The notes under the pieces are model-generated. The model saw only the letters and a list, made by a program, of their open reading frames with translations. It was not told the origin of the DNA and made no database searches. Both the position numbers and the translations under genes were made by a program. From NCBI RefSeq assembly GCF_000407565.1, contig NZ_ASWI01000003.1, forward strand, positions 297,001 through 361,000: 64,000 bases of DNA, given 5' to 3'. The stretch is from Enterococcus cecorum DSM 20682 = ATCC 43198. GTDB taxonomy: Bacteria > Bacillota > Bacilli > Lactobacillales > Enterococcaceae. This document shows, piece after piece, positions 44,937 through 52,925 of this stretch (position 1 is its first letter; each line of letters starts with the position of its first letter).

Positions 44937-45023
44937 TGGTAACGTTTTTAGAAAAATCCTTCAATCCTTTGAAAACGTTAAACTTCCAAATTATAATGTG
45001 TTCATAAGATGAAAACGATATCG
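44937..45023 (+). promoter_or_regulatory. Promoter with two cre-like sites before the alpha-glucosidase
   Basis: TTGAAA (44969-44974), 17 bases, TATAAT (44992-44997). cre-like TGGTAACGTTTTTA (44937-44950) and TGAAAACGATATCG (45010-45023) flank it, each with one mismatch to the consensus, so glucose repression through CcpA is likely. Confidence 0.65.
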
Positions 45024-45073
45024 GAAAAGAAAATCTTAGAAATATATGAAGTAGTTAAAAGGAGCGAAATGAT

Positions 45074-46738
45074 TTGAAAGAATGGTGGCAGTCAGAAATC
45101 ATTTATCAGATTTATCCTCGGAGTTTTCAAGATAGTAATCAAGATGGTATTGGGGATATTCAAGGAATTATTCAACGACTAGATTATTTACATGAATTGG
45201 GGATTACTACAATTTGGATTAGCCCAATATTTGAGTCACCGATGGCAGATAATGGTTATGATATTTCGAATTATTTTGGGATTGCTAGTGAATTTGGGAC
45301 AATGGAGGATTTTAAGGAGTTAGTTTTAGAAGCTAAAAAAAGACAAATTAAAATATTGCTTGATTTAGTAGTCAATCATACCTCAGACGAACATCCTTGG
45401 TTTCAACAAGCTTTAGCAAATCCACAGAGTAAATATCGTGATTACTATATCTTTAAAGCGGGGAAAAAACGTCCAAATAATTGGCGTTCAATTTTTGGAG
45501 GGAGCGTTTGGGAAAAATTACCTAACGAAGATATGTTTTACTACCATACTTTCCATAAAAAGCAACCTGATTTAAATTGGGAAAATCCGCAATTACGATC
45601 AGAAATTCATCAAATGATTATCCAATGGTTGCAAATGGGCATCGCAGGTTTTCGCGTGGACGCCATCACATTTATCAAGAAAGATTTATCCTTCAAAAGT
45701 ATTGAGCCTGATGGTGTAGATGGATTAGCGAAATGTACAAAGGTCAGTCGTAATCAGCCAGGTATCGAGGTCTTCTTAAAAGAGTTACAAGAGAAATGCT
45801 TTCAACCATTCAAAGCAGTAACAGTAGCTGAAGCGCCGGGAGTCAACTATGATGAATTGGATCAATTTATCGGAAAAGACGGCTTTTTCTCCATGATTTT
45901 TGACTTTAAGGCAGCTGATTTAGATGTGAAGAGTGGCAGTGAATGGTTTAAGCCAGTTCAGTGGCAATTAAAAGATTTATACCAAAAAATTGAGAATTCA
46001 CAATTAGCGATTCAAAAAGTAGGTTGGGGAGCACCGTTTATTGAAAATCATGATCAAAATCGGGCAACAAGTAAGTATCTAAAAGAGCACGCAACCAACC
46101 CTGCTGCTCAAAAAGCTTTGGCGTTAATGTATTTTTACTTATATGGAACATCGTTTATTTATCAAGGTCAAGAGATTGGGATGATTAATTTTCAACGTCA
46201 TCATCTACAAGAATTTGACGATATTTCTTCCATTGATCAGTATCATCGAGGTATCCAGGAAGGGTTAACACCGGCGGAATCATTAGCGGTTATTAATTAT
46301 CGTAGCCGTGATAATGCGCGAACACCGATGCAGTGGACGGATGAAACTTATGTTGGTTTTTCATCTGTTCGTCCGTGGTTAGCGATTACAGAACAATCAG
46401 CTATTCGTAATGTGGAAGCGCAGATGAAGGATGAGACAAGTTTATGGTATTTTTACAAAAAAATAATTGCTGTGAAAAAAATGCCTGAATATGCGACACT
46501 AACATTTGGAAAAATTGACTTTTTACCGCGCATGAATGAAGGAGTATTGCTATATCGACGTTACACAGAAGAAAAGTCTTTTTTAATTGTAAGTAATTTA
46601 ACAAATAAAGAACAAATTATTCAATTAGATAAGCCGATTAAAGAATTGATTCTTAATAACGACGTCGGTTTTGAATTAATCGGAAAAGAATTGAAATTAT
46701 CACCTTTTGCAGCTTTAGTATTACAGGAGGAAATTTAA
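45074..46738 (+). CDS. GH13 alpha-glucosidase (oligo-1,6-glucosidase type)
   Basis: 554 residues of the alpha-amylase family. Conserved regions are LLDLVVNHTSDEHPW, GFRVDAITF (nucleophile Asp, about residue 199), VTVAEAPG (acid/base Glu) and FIENHDQNR. The calcium-type loop DSNQDGIGDIQG is present near residue 21. It starts with TTG at 45074, preceded by AAAGGAGCG. It directly precedes a PTS IIBC gene, so it probably hydrolyses the imported alpha-glucoside or its phosphate. Trehalose-6-phosphate hydrolase is the alternative. Confidence 0.87.
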   Translation: MKEWWQSEIIYQIYPRSFQDSNQDGIGDIQGIIQRLDYLHELGITTIWISPIFESPMADNGYDISNYFGIASEFGTMEDFKELVLEAKKRQIKILLDLVVNHTSDEHPWFQQALANPQSKYRDYYIFKAGKKRPNNWRSIFGGSVWEKLPNEDMFYYHTFHKKQPDLNWENPQLRSEIHQMIIQWLQMGIAGFRVDAITFIKKDLSFKSIEPDGVDGLAKCTKVSRNQPGIEVFLKELQEKCFQPFKAVTVAEAPGVNYDELDQFIGKDGFFSMIFDFKAADLDVKSGSEWFKPVQWQLKDLYQKIENSQLAIQKVGWGAPFIENHDQNRATSKYLKEHATNPAAQKALALMYFYLYGTSFIYQGQEIGMINFQRHHLQEFDDISSIDQYHRGIQEGLTPAESLAVINYRSRDNARTPMQWTDETYVGFSSVRPWLAITEQSAIRNVEAQMKDETSLWYFYKKIIAVKKMPEYATLTFGKIDFLPRMNEGVLLYRRYTEEKSFLIVSNLTNKEQIIQLDKPIKELILNNDVGFELIGKELKLSPFAALVLQEEI

Positions 46739-46739
46739 A

Positions 46740-48161
46740 ATGGTAGAAAATAAATATCAACATATTGCTGAAGAAATCATCAAAATTGTGGGTAAAGAGA
46801 ATATCTTATCAGCGACTCATTGTGCGACACGGTTACGCTTAGTAGTAAAAGATCACGAAAAAATTGATACCAAAGCGATAGAAAATGTAGATGAAGTGAA
46901 GGGAACCTTTTTTAATAGTGGACAATATCAAATCATTTTAGGAACCGGAATTGTTAATAAAGTTTTTGAAGAAGTTGAAAAATTAGGCATCAAATCAGTG
47001 GATAAGGCAACTCAAGATAGTTATGTGAAATCACAAGAAAAAGGGATGAAAGCTTTGATGCGTACACTGGGTGATATCTTTGTACCAATTGTTCCCGTTA
47101 TCGCAGCAACCGGTCTTTTCTTAGGGATAAAAGGGGTTATTTTTAATGATAATATTTTGGGACTATTTGGTTTATCGACGGCTATTTTCCCGGATTATTT
47201 AAATCAGTTAGTGAGTGTACTGACAGATACTGCTTTTGCCTTTTTACCAGCTTTAATCACGATGTCTGCTTTTAGAGTGTTTGGTGGCACGCCGATGATT
47301 GGGCTAGTTTTAGGTTTAATGCTTGTTTCACCTATTTTGCCTAATGCCTATTCAGTAGCTTCTGGTGATGTAAAACCAATTATGGTAGCGGGGGTCTTAC
47401 CAGTGATGGGGGCACAAGGTTCGGTTGTTACAGCTATTTTGACTGGATTCTTAGGTGCAAAGTTAGAACGTAAATTACGCAAAGTCATGCCTAATTCTTT
47501 AGATTTGATTTTGACACCTTTTGTGACCGTATTAGTTATGATTATAGTTGCTTTGCTAGGTTTTGCGCCTATTGTTCACTGGTTAGAAACAGGGCTAATC
47601 GCTTTAACAAAAGGTTTAATGAACTTACCTTTTGGGATTGGTGGTTTCTTTGTTGGAGCGACTTATCCATTGGCAGTTATCACAGGGCTTCATCATATGT
47701 ATGTTGTGATTGAAACCTCGTTATTGGCAAATACTGGATTTAACCAATTAATCACATTGTGTGCGATGTATGGCTTTGCGAATTTAGGATCATGTTTGGC
47801 TTTTTACACTTCTACCAAGCAGCATCGTGTCCGTCAAACGGTAATGGGAGCGTTTATGTCACAGTTGTTTGGAGTGAGTGAACCAGTCTTATTCGGGTTG
47901 CATTTACGTTATAATTTGAAACCGCTATATGTTATGCTTTTCTCATCCGGCTTAGGTGCAGCATTACTTTCAATCTTCCATATTTGTTCTAATTCATATG
48001 GACTAGCGGTATTACCTTCATATTTGATGTATATCTATCAAGGTTATCAAATTCTAGTTTACTTTATCATATCAGTAATAACCGTAGTAGTTTGTTATAC
48101 ATTAACCAAATTATCTGCAATTCCAGATGAAATTAAACAAGTTGATTCTAGTGAAAACTAA
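46740..48161 (+). CDS. PTS EIIBC, alpha-glucoside (sucrose/trehalose) family
   Basis: 473 residues. The N-terminal EIIB domain has its phosphorylated cysteine in SATHCATRLRLVV (about residue 28), and the EIIC domain from about 105 has eight or more membrane helices with the conserved GFLGAKLERKLRKVMP and GLHHMYVVIE. There is no IIA domain, so EIIA must be supplied by another protein. The gene begins one base after the glucosidase stop. Import and phosphorylation of an alpha-glucoside is expected. Confidence 0.9.
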   Translation: MVENKYQHIAEEIIKIVGKENILSATHCATRLRLVVKDHEKIDTKAIENVDEVKGTFFNSGQYQIILGTGIVNKVFEEVEKLGIKSVDKATQDSYVKSQEKGMKALMRTLGDIFVPIVPVIAATGLFLGIKGVIFNDNILGLFGLSTAIFPDYLNQLVSVLTDTAFAFLPALITMSAFRVFGGTPMIGLVLGLMLVSPILPNAYSVASGDVKPIMVAGVLPVMGAQGSVVTAILTGFLGAKLERKLRKVMPNSLDLILTPFVTVLVMIIVALLGFAPIVHWLETGLIALTKGLMNLPFGIGGFFVGATYPLAVITGLHHMYVVIETSLLANTGFNQLITLCAMYGFANLGSCLAFYTSTKQHRVRQTVMGAFMSQLFGVSEPVLFGLHLRYNLKPLYVMLFSSGLGAALLSIFHICSNSYGLAVLPSYLMYIYQGYQILVYFIISVITVVVCYTLTKLSAIPDEIKQVDSSEN

Positions 48162-48442
48162 TCAAATAACCTTTGCCAAAAATAGTTAAGAGCCTGTTTT
48201 TGGCAAAATACCTTATAGCTTCCTTCCTTTCGCTATGAGGTAGCTAAAATCGTTTCTATGTTGAGAGATATTTTCTTAGCATAGAAACGTTTTTTTGATT
48301 ATAAACCCCGATAAATCAACTTTTAACTCAAAAATTTGCTTTTTAACCTTGGGAAAGTTAAAAGTAAAAAAATTGAGTTAAAAAGAAAAATACACGGAAA
48401 TTGGTTGGCAAATCATTCCGTGTGTTTATGTTTTGAATACGT
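48162..48442. other. Gap with two terminators
   Basis: CGTTTCTATG (48251-48260) pairs with CATAGAAACG (48280-48289) followed by TTTTTTT, the terminator of the PTS unit. A second hairpin ACACGGAA/TTCCGTGT (48392-48422) ends the convergent hicB transcript. No gene seen. Confidence 0.7.
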
Positions 48443-48844
48443 TTAGACACCTAACTTTTGCTTTAAGGCATCGGTTAAGGTTTGCGAAAAATTAATATTC
48501 TCTTTTTCAGCAAGAATATTTAACCATTCAGGAATAGAGGTATTTTTACGTACGATTTTTGCATGATTTTTCCGACGATATTCATTTAAATCAAGCGAGA
48601 TCATTACGACAAAATCCTCATCACTTTTAAGGTGAATGTCTTTTGGTGAACTGGCTGGGGGTATTTGCGTTCGTTCATATAAGGCTAAACCTAATGCTGA
48701 TTGTGCCATGATTACATCTTCTGGGATGTCTTCACCAAAAGTAATCGCTTCTGCTACATCAGGGAAAGTTACATTATATGTGTTGTTTTCAGGACTAAAA
48801 ATTGCAGGATAAACAATGATTGGGCTTTTTCCATAAAAAATCAC
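48443..48844 (-). CDS. HicB-like antitoxin, solitary
   Basis: 133 residues. The HicB partial-RNase H-type fold is visible in IVYPAIFSPENNTYNVTFPDV and AQSALGLALYERTQIPPASS, and a C-terminal helix-turn-helix/ribbon follows (RKNHAKIVRKNTSIPEWLNI). The only start in this frame is GTG 48844, which lies directly on its GAGGA site. One additional A in the A5 tract about 20 bases in would join a better ATG with ideal spacing (MEKSPIIVYPA), so the 5' end may be off by one base. No HicA toxin gene is adjacent. Confidence 0.7.
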   Translation of the reverse strand: MIFYGKSPIIVYPAIFSPENNTYNVTFPDVAEAITFGEDIPEDVIMAQSALGLALYERTQIPPASSPKDIHLKSDEDFVVMISLDLNEYRRKNHAKIVRKNTSIPEWLNILAEKENINFSQTLTDALKQKLGV

Positions 48845-49250
48845 TCCTCATAAAAAATGCGATTATTGCTTAATGCCAGCTTATTTCCAAATACTTTTTA
48901 CTGTACAAATTGGAAATGTCTTTTCGATTACCGTTCTATTTGTAAAAGGATTGTAGAACTTTATATGACTGCCATTTTAATCAATTTTAAAAAATCCGGT
49001 CCTCTTCAGTATTTTCACAAGTTCTCTCACTTTTTTGTCACTATACTTCCCTTCATTCATCATACGCAAAATTACGCAAATGTTCAATTTTTTGTGCTCA
49101 TATATTGATTACGCAGAATCATTCAAAAAGCGTTTTTCAGAAATGAATATGTATCAGAATTTTTACAGAATATTCGCAGATTAGCCTAATTTTTTACAGA
49201 TTAGCAATGGTAATAGATAAGCTTGGCAAAAGAATACCAAAAATCATTTT
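48845..49250. other. Non-coding gap
   Basis: About 400 A+T-rich bases without a gene I can support. A plus-strand open frame at 48857-49108 looks like chance. Confidence 0.5.
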
Positions 49251-49314
49251 TGTCACATATATTTGACACTCATTAAGAAACACGTTATACTATAAATGTC
49301 ACATATAAATGACA
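49251..49314 (+). promoter_or_regulatory. Promoter with two palindromic operators of the XRE regulator
   Basis: TGTCACATATATTTGACA (49251-49268) and TGTCACATATAAATGACA (49297-49314) flank the promoter TTGACA (49263-49268), 17 bases, TATACT (49286-49291). The operators overlap the -35 and cover the start site, a classic autoregulation layout. Confidence 0.7.
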
Positions 49315-49329
49315 ATAGAGGGGATTAGG

Positions 49330-49539
49330 ATGAATCGCGTCAAACAATATCGTCAAACAGCCGGCTTCTCTCAAGCAAAATTGGCTGAGCAAGTCGGTGT
49401 AGCTAGACAGACGATCAATTTAATCGAAAATGATAAATATAATCCGTCGCTTGATTTGTGTATACGTCTAGCAAAAACATTACAGACGGACTTAAATGCA
49501 TTGTTTTGGGAAGGCGAAGTAGATGAAGAAGTGGAATAG
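49330..49539 (+). CDS. XRE-family repressor (small)
   Basis: 69 residues, one helix-turn-helix of the YozG/Cro type: MNRVKQYRQTAGFSQAKLAE, QVGVARQTINLIENDKYNPS. It lies downstream of two near-identical palindromes likely to be its binding sites. The next gene starts 17 bases before its stop, so repressor and membrane protein are translated together. Confidence 0.88.
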   Translation: MNRVKQYRQTAGFSQAKLAEQVGVARQTINLIENDKYNPSLDLCIRLAKTLQTDLNALFWEGEVDEEVE

Positions 49540-49984
49540 TTTAACGTTAAATCAACAAAAAGAAGTCTTAATTTGTACGAATATATTTTTGTTTTTTACC
49601 CTGTTTGGCGTTATTTTTATTGCTTTGAAAATGTCCATTTACCTCATTTTTTGGACTTTTTACTTAGCCATTTTGGGATTGTTGGATTATGCTTATTTGA
49701 TTTATCGCAAAAAGGCTATTTTTAATAAAATCACGATGATTAAAGAGCTGCTAGATATTCCACTGACAGAGATGAGAATGGTTATTCAAGGGACTCGGTT
49801 TGATTTGATGAATTGGGATTATAAAAATACCCCTATTTCACGTAAAAACTTGTTTAGATTGGAAGAGTATATGGAAGATCGCTATTTTCTTGCATTTCAT
49901 GAACGATATCAAAAAGAGGTCGCTGAACAAAAATTAGCGGAGAGGCAAGCGGCGGAAAATGGTCTAGCGGGGATTGTTGAATAA
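49523..49984 (+). CDS. Membrane protein with repeated C-terminal domain (paralog A)
   Basis: 153 residues with two hydrophobic segments at about 15-35 and 38-56. The C-terminal soluble region (IKELLDIPLTEMRMVI, RYFLAFHERYQKEVAEQKLAE) is closely matched by the protein encoded at 50639-51070. Overlaps the XRE gene. No known family name recalled; probably part of a regulator-membrane module together with the DUF3278 protein. Confidence 0.75.
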   Translation: MKKWNSLTLNQQKEVLICTNIFLFFTLFGVIFIALKMSIYLIFWTFYLAILGLLDYAYLIYRKKAIFNKITMIKELLDIPLTEMRMVIQGTRFDLMNWDYKNTPISRKNLFRLEEYMEDRYFLAFHERYQKEVAEQKLAERQAAENGLAGIVE

Positions 49985-50104
49985 GAATAAGTAAGGATTC
50001 TTTCAAATAAAGATAGACGATTCATGGTAAATGGATTCCGTTAATAGGCTTTAGCTAAAGTATGGAAAACAATCATGAAGGCAATTTTTAAGAAGGTGAA
50101 GTAG

Positions 50105-50635
50105 ATGAAACATAAAGAAACATGGATGGAAAAAATGATTAAACGATTTTACGGCATTTCGGGAGTACTGGACGAATATCGGTTGCAGGAAATCAGACGT
50201 ATCGGAAATAACGCTTTTATCTTTTTGTTCTATTATATCCTGCTGTCAAACGTTTTCGCAGTCATATTAATGGGCAGAGTTGGTGCCGAAACGTTATTAT
50301 TTGGTCTTTGTGTGATTAATGCCTTAGTGACGGCAGGAGGAGTTGGTGGCTACGTGCTTTATCAAATCCATAAGCTAGAGTTGGCACAAATCGAAGTCAC
50401 AGAAGAGCAACGCATACCAATGCAAAGGAAATATGCTGTCAGATATGCTTTATCTGGTATTTGTTTTGGCGTGCTGATGACAATTTTTAATGGCTTGCAA
50501 TCCAATCAAGGTTTTGTCACTGAGGTGTTTTCACTAAAGAGTTTGGTCCTATTTGTATTTGAGGTGGTTTTCTTTGGTGGCAGTATGTATCTTCTTATTC
50601 GCTATCGGATGAAAAAAATAAGAAATGAGGAATAA
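50105..50635 (+). CDS. DUF3278-type membrane protein
   Basis: 176 residues with four membrane segments and the N-terminal signature IKRFYGISGVLDEYRLQEIRRIGN typical of DUF3278 proteins, which in lactobacilli and enterococci accompany XRE regulators. AAGAAGGTGAAGTAG precedes the ATG. The next gene begins 3 bases after its stop. Function unknown. Confidence 0.8.
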   Translation: MKHKETWMEKMIKRFYGISGVLDEYRLQEIRRIGNNAFIFLFYYILLSNVFAVILMGRVGAETLLFGLCVINALVTAGGVGGYVLYQIHKLELAQIEVTEEQRIPMQRKYAVRYALSGICFGVLMTIFNGLQSNQGFVTEVFSLKSLVLFVFEVVFFGGSMYLLIRYRMKKIRNEE

Positions 50636-50638
50636 GCA

Positions 50639-51070
50639 ATGAAAAAAAGTGCGCGTTGGACAAGACAACAGAAAATAGATGGATTAATCGATGTTATTTT
50701 TATGCTGATTTTTCTTCTTTGCCTAATGCTATTAAAATATTTGGGCATCTCAACTTCTTTTTTATGGCCAATTCTTCTTTTTCCGTGGATGATTAATGGA
50801 ACGCTTAGAAGAAAAAGAATGTTTCGTGAAGTGACTGTGATTATGGAACTTTTGGATATTCCGGTTGCTGAATTGCGAAAGGTGTTAGGTTTTGGAAGCT
50901 ATGACTTGACAGAATGGGATGAAAAGAGAACGTTAATCTCACTTCCGAATTTGTATCGGTTGGTTGATTATGTGGAAGAACGTTATTTTCTAGCCTTTCA
51001 TGAACATTATAATAAAGAAGCAGCTGCAAAGAAATTAGCTGAAAAGCATGCGGCGGTAGTTTCAGAATAA
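50639..51070 (+). CDS. Membrane protein (paralog B)
   Basis: 143 residues with two membrane segments and a C-terminal domain (MELLDIPVAELRKVLGFG, RYFLAFHEHYNKEAAAKKLA) that mirrors paralog A at 49523-49984. Tandem duplication around a DUF3278 gene gives an A-DUF3278-B module under one XRE repressor. Ends at a terminator hairpin that is repeated downstream of the next gene pair. Confidence 0.75.
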   Translation: MKKSARWTRQQKIDGLIDVIFMLIFLLCLMLLKYLGISTSFLWPILLFPWMINGTLRRKRMFREVTVIMELLDIPVAELRKVLGFGSYDLTEWDEKRTLISLPNLYRLVDYVEERYFLAFHEHYNKEAAAKKLAEKHAAVVSE

Positions 51071-51078
51071 AAAGAAAA

Positions 51079-51131
51079 TTTGACTGGTAGTTGAGTTTCA
51101 ACTGCCAGTTTTTGCATATCTGGGATAGATA
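51079..51131 (+). repeat. Direct repeat with terminator hairpin (copy 1)
   Basis: Begins TTTGACTGGTAGTTGAG and continues through CTGCCAGTTTTTGCATATC. The hairpin ACTGGTAGTTGA/TCAACTGCCAGT plus T run is a terminator. Recurs at 51809-51861 with few changes, bracketing the toxin-antitoxin genes. Confidence 0.8.
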
Positions 51132-51174
51132 CTTATAATCGTCCCATTATAGGAAAAGTATCTTAGGTTTTTAT

Positions 51175-51203
51175 TTGATATTAATGTTATAACAAGTTAT
51201 AAT
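51175..51203 (+). promoter_or_regulatory. Toxin-antitoxin promoter and operator
   Basis: TTGATA (51175-51180), 17 bases, TATAAT (51198-51203). The palindrome TTATAACAAGTTATAA (51187-51202) overlaps the -10 and is a likely antitoxin-binding site. Confidence 0.6.
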
Positions 51204-51239
51204 TTTAGTATCAGATTTTATATGATTGGAGTGAATTGG

Positions 51240-51488
51240 ATGGAAGAGATGAAAGTTAGAAAGATTGGTAATAGTGTAGGGGTCATTTTGCCGAAAGAAT
51301 TTGGTTTACATCCGGGAGATATTTTAAGTTATCGTCGAGAGAATCATTTATTAATCATTGATACGAGTTTAGCAGCACTCGAGCATGATCGTGAACTGAT
51401 TGAAGAAAGTTTTGCAGATTTTAAAAAAGGATTAGTAGTTTCAGAAGAGTCACTCAAGATGAAATTTGGTAAATATGGGTGGCAATAG
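51240..51488 (+). CDS. AbrB/MazE-like antitoxin
   Basis: 82 residues. The swapped-hairpin AbrB domain is obvious: KVRKIGNSVGVILPKEFGLHPGD (quoted in parts: KVRKIGNSVGVILPKE, FGLHPGD). The acidic C-terminal tail (LEHDRELIEESFADFKKGL) would wrap the toxin. ATG 51240 with TTGGAGTGAATT upstream. The next start codon follows the stop directly (TAG-ATG), as in translationally coupled TA pairs. Confidence 0.88.
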   Translation: MEEMKVRKIGNSVGVILPKEFGLHPGDILSYRRENHLLIIDTSLAALEHDRELIEESFADFKKGLVVSEESLKMKFGKYGWQ

Positions 51489-51806
51489 ATGGGAGAATTT
51501 CAAATAGTTTATTCAGAAGGATTTTCAATAAGCTTAGAGCAGATTATCTTTCAATGGGAAAATGAATTAGGAATTTCTCAGGAAAAAATTCAGCAGTTTG
51601 TAACTTCGATACAGCGCTCATTAAACTTAGCTGCTGTTTTTCCACAAATGTATGAAGAAGTTTCAGATATTTATCATTTTAACCAACCTACTTATCGGAT
51701 TGTTATCGGCAAGAGTTATGCATTGTTTTATCGTATAAGTGAGGTAAAAAAAGAAATCTATGTTGGACGTATATTTCAAACAAAACAATTCAAAGTACGA
51801 TTTTAG
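51489..51806 (+). CDS. RelE/ParE-superfamily toxin
   Basis: 105 residues. The C-terminal half shows the RelE/ParE pattern: VFPQMYEEVSDIY, YRIVIGKSYALFYRISE and YVGRIFQTKQF. RelE members cut mRNA on ribosomes while ParE members hit gyrase; the sequence does not decide. Coupled to an AbrB-type antitoxin, a less common partner for this fold than RelB or PHD types. Ends 3 bases before the second terminator repeat. Confidence 0.78.
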   Translation: MGEFQIVYSEGFSISLEQIIFQWENELGISQEKIQQFVTSIQRSLNLAAVFPQMYEEVSDIYHFNQPTYRIVIGKSYALFYRISEVKKEIYVGRIFQTKQFKVRF

Positions 51807-51808
51807 CA

Positions 51809-51861
51809 TTTGACTGGTAGTTGATTTTCAGCTGCCAGTTTTTTGCATATCTGGGACAAAT
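51809..51861 (+). repeat. Direct repeat with terminator hairpin (copy 2)
   Basis: TTTGACTGGTAGTTGAT ... CAGCTGCCAGTTTTTTGC, matching 51079-51131 over about 52 bases. Hairpin and T run again act as terminator. Confidence 0.8.
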
Positions 51862-51963
51862 AAATATCCGTAAATAAAAAATGTCATATAGTGGAATTCA
51901 AACGTAAACTGGATTATTCCATGCTATACTCTAGCTAAGAATAATTGGAAGAGAGGGTTGCAT

Positions 51964-52836
51964 ATGTTTGACACAACTGAGATGGGGGTATTGTTTAAAA
52001 AGTTTAGATTATCCAAAAAATTAACGTTAAAAGATGTGGCGGGGGATTTTTTATCGGTTTCTTTTCTTTCTAAATTTGAACGGGGCGAATCAGAAATCTC
52101 CTTGTCGCGCTTCTTACTCTTGCTTGAAAGGTTGGATGTGAGCATTGAGGAATTCTATGGTATTTTAGCTAATGAACGAGCTACTGCTACTGAGAAACTA
52201 TTAGATAAGGTCAGCTCAGCGTTTTATCAAGGAAATTCTTTTGCGCTAGAGAAATTTTATCAAGCCGAAATGAAAAAATATGAGGAAAGCAAACAAAAAA
52301 CTTTTCTATACAATGCAATTATGATTGAGTCCTTTTTGGTCAATCTCACCAATCAACCTATAGCAAATGAAAAAATGATGGCAATTTCTGATTACCTCTT
52401 TTCAATTGAACAGTGGGGCAAGCGTGAATTAATTATTTTTGGCAATAGTTTGACTGCGTTAAATGATAAAGTGATCGAGGCTTTAGCGCGTGAAATTCTC
52501 TTTAAGACCACGCTTTTTGGAAGTAATGAAGCAAATCAAAAGGCCAGAATAGAGCTGTTAATCAATATTGTGGCCATTTTTTTAGAAAGAGATTTATTGG
52601 ATTTAGCAAAGAATTACTTAGAACTTCTACAACAACTGAGGATTCCGGAAACAGCACTTTATGATCGCATGGAATATCAATTTGTTTTGGGAATCTACTT
52701 ATTTAAGTCGGGTAAAAAAGAACAAGGAAAGCAAAAAATGATGGCAGTTTTAGCTACCCTCAAAACATTAGAAGCTGAAAATTTAAGATTAGCTCATGAG
52801 CGTGTTTATGAGGAATTAATCAATTCCACTATATGA
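51964..52836 (+). CDS. Rgg/GadR/MutR-family regulator
   Basis: 290 residues: N-terminal XRE-type helix-turn-helix (FRLSKKLTLKDVAGDFLSVS, FLSKFERGESEISLSRF) and a C-terminal all-helical repeat domain typical of peptide-responding Rgg regulators. ATG 51964 chosen (GAGAGGG upstream). It is followed after 89 bases by an ABC transporter gene, a frequent target of Rgg control. A second, broken Rgg relative lies at 61123-61966. Confidence 0.85.
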   Translation: MFDTTEMGVLFKKFRLSKKLTLKDVAGDFLSVSFLSKFERGESEISLSRFLLLLERLDVSIEEFYGILANERATATEKLLDKVSSAFYQGNSFALEKFYQAEMKKYEESKQKTFLYNAIMIESFLVNLTNQPIANEKMMAISDYLFSIEQWGKRELIIFGNSLTALNDKVIEALAREILFKTTLFGSNEANQKARIELLINIVAIFLERDLLDLAKNYLELLQQLRIPETALYDRMEYQFVLGIYLFKSGKKEQGKQKMMAVLATLKTLEAENLRLAHERVYEELINSTI

Positions 52837-52925
52837 CAATTTTTAAACAATCTGTTAAACATACCTTACACTAAGCCTATGGAAGATTAACTTCTATAGG
52901 TTTATTTTAGTGGAGGTCAAGGATT

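Noticed and set aside
48857-49108. 83-codon plus-strand frame as a toxin partner of hicB
   Set aside because: No HicA pattern, no ribosome site, and composition of non-coding A+T-rich DNA.
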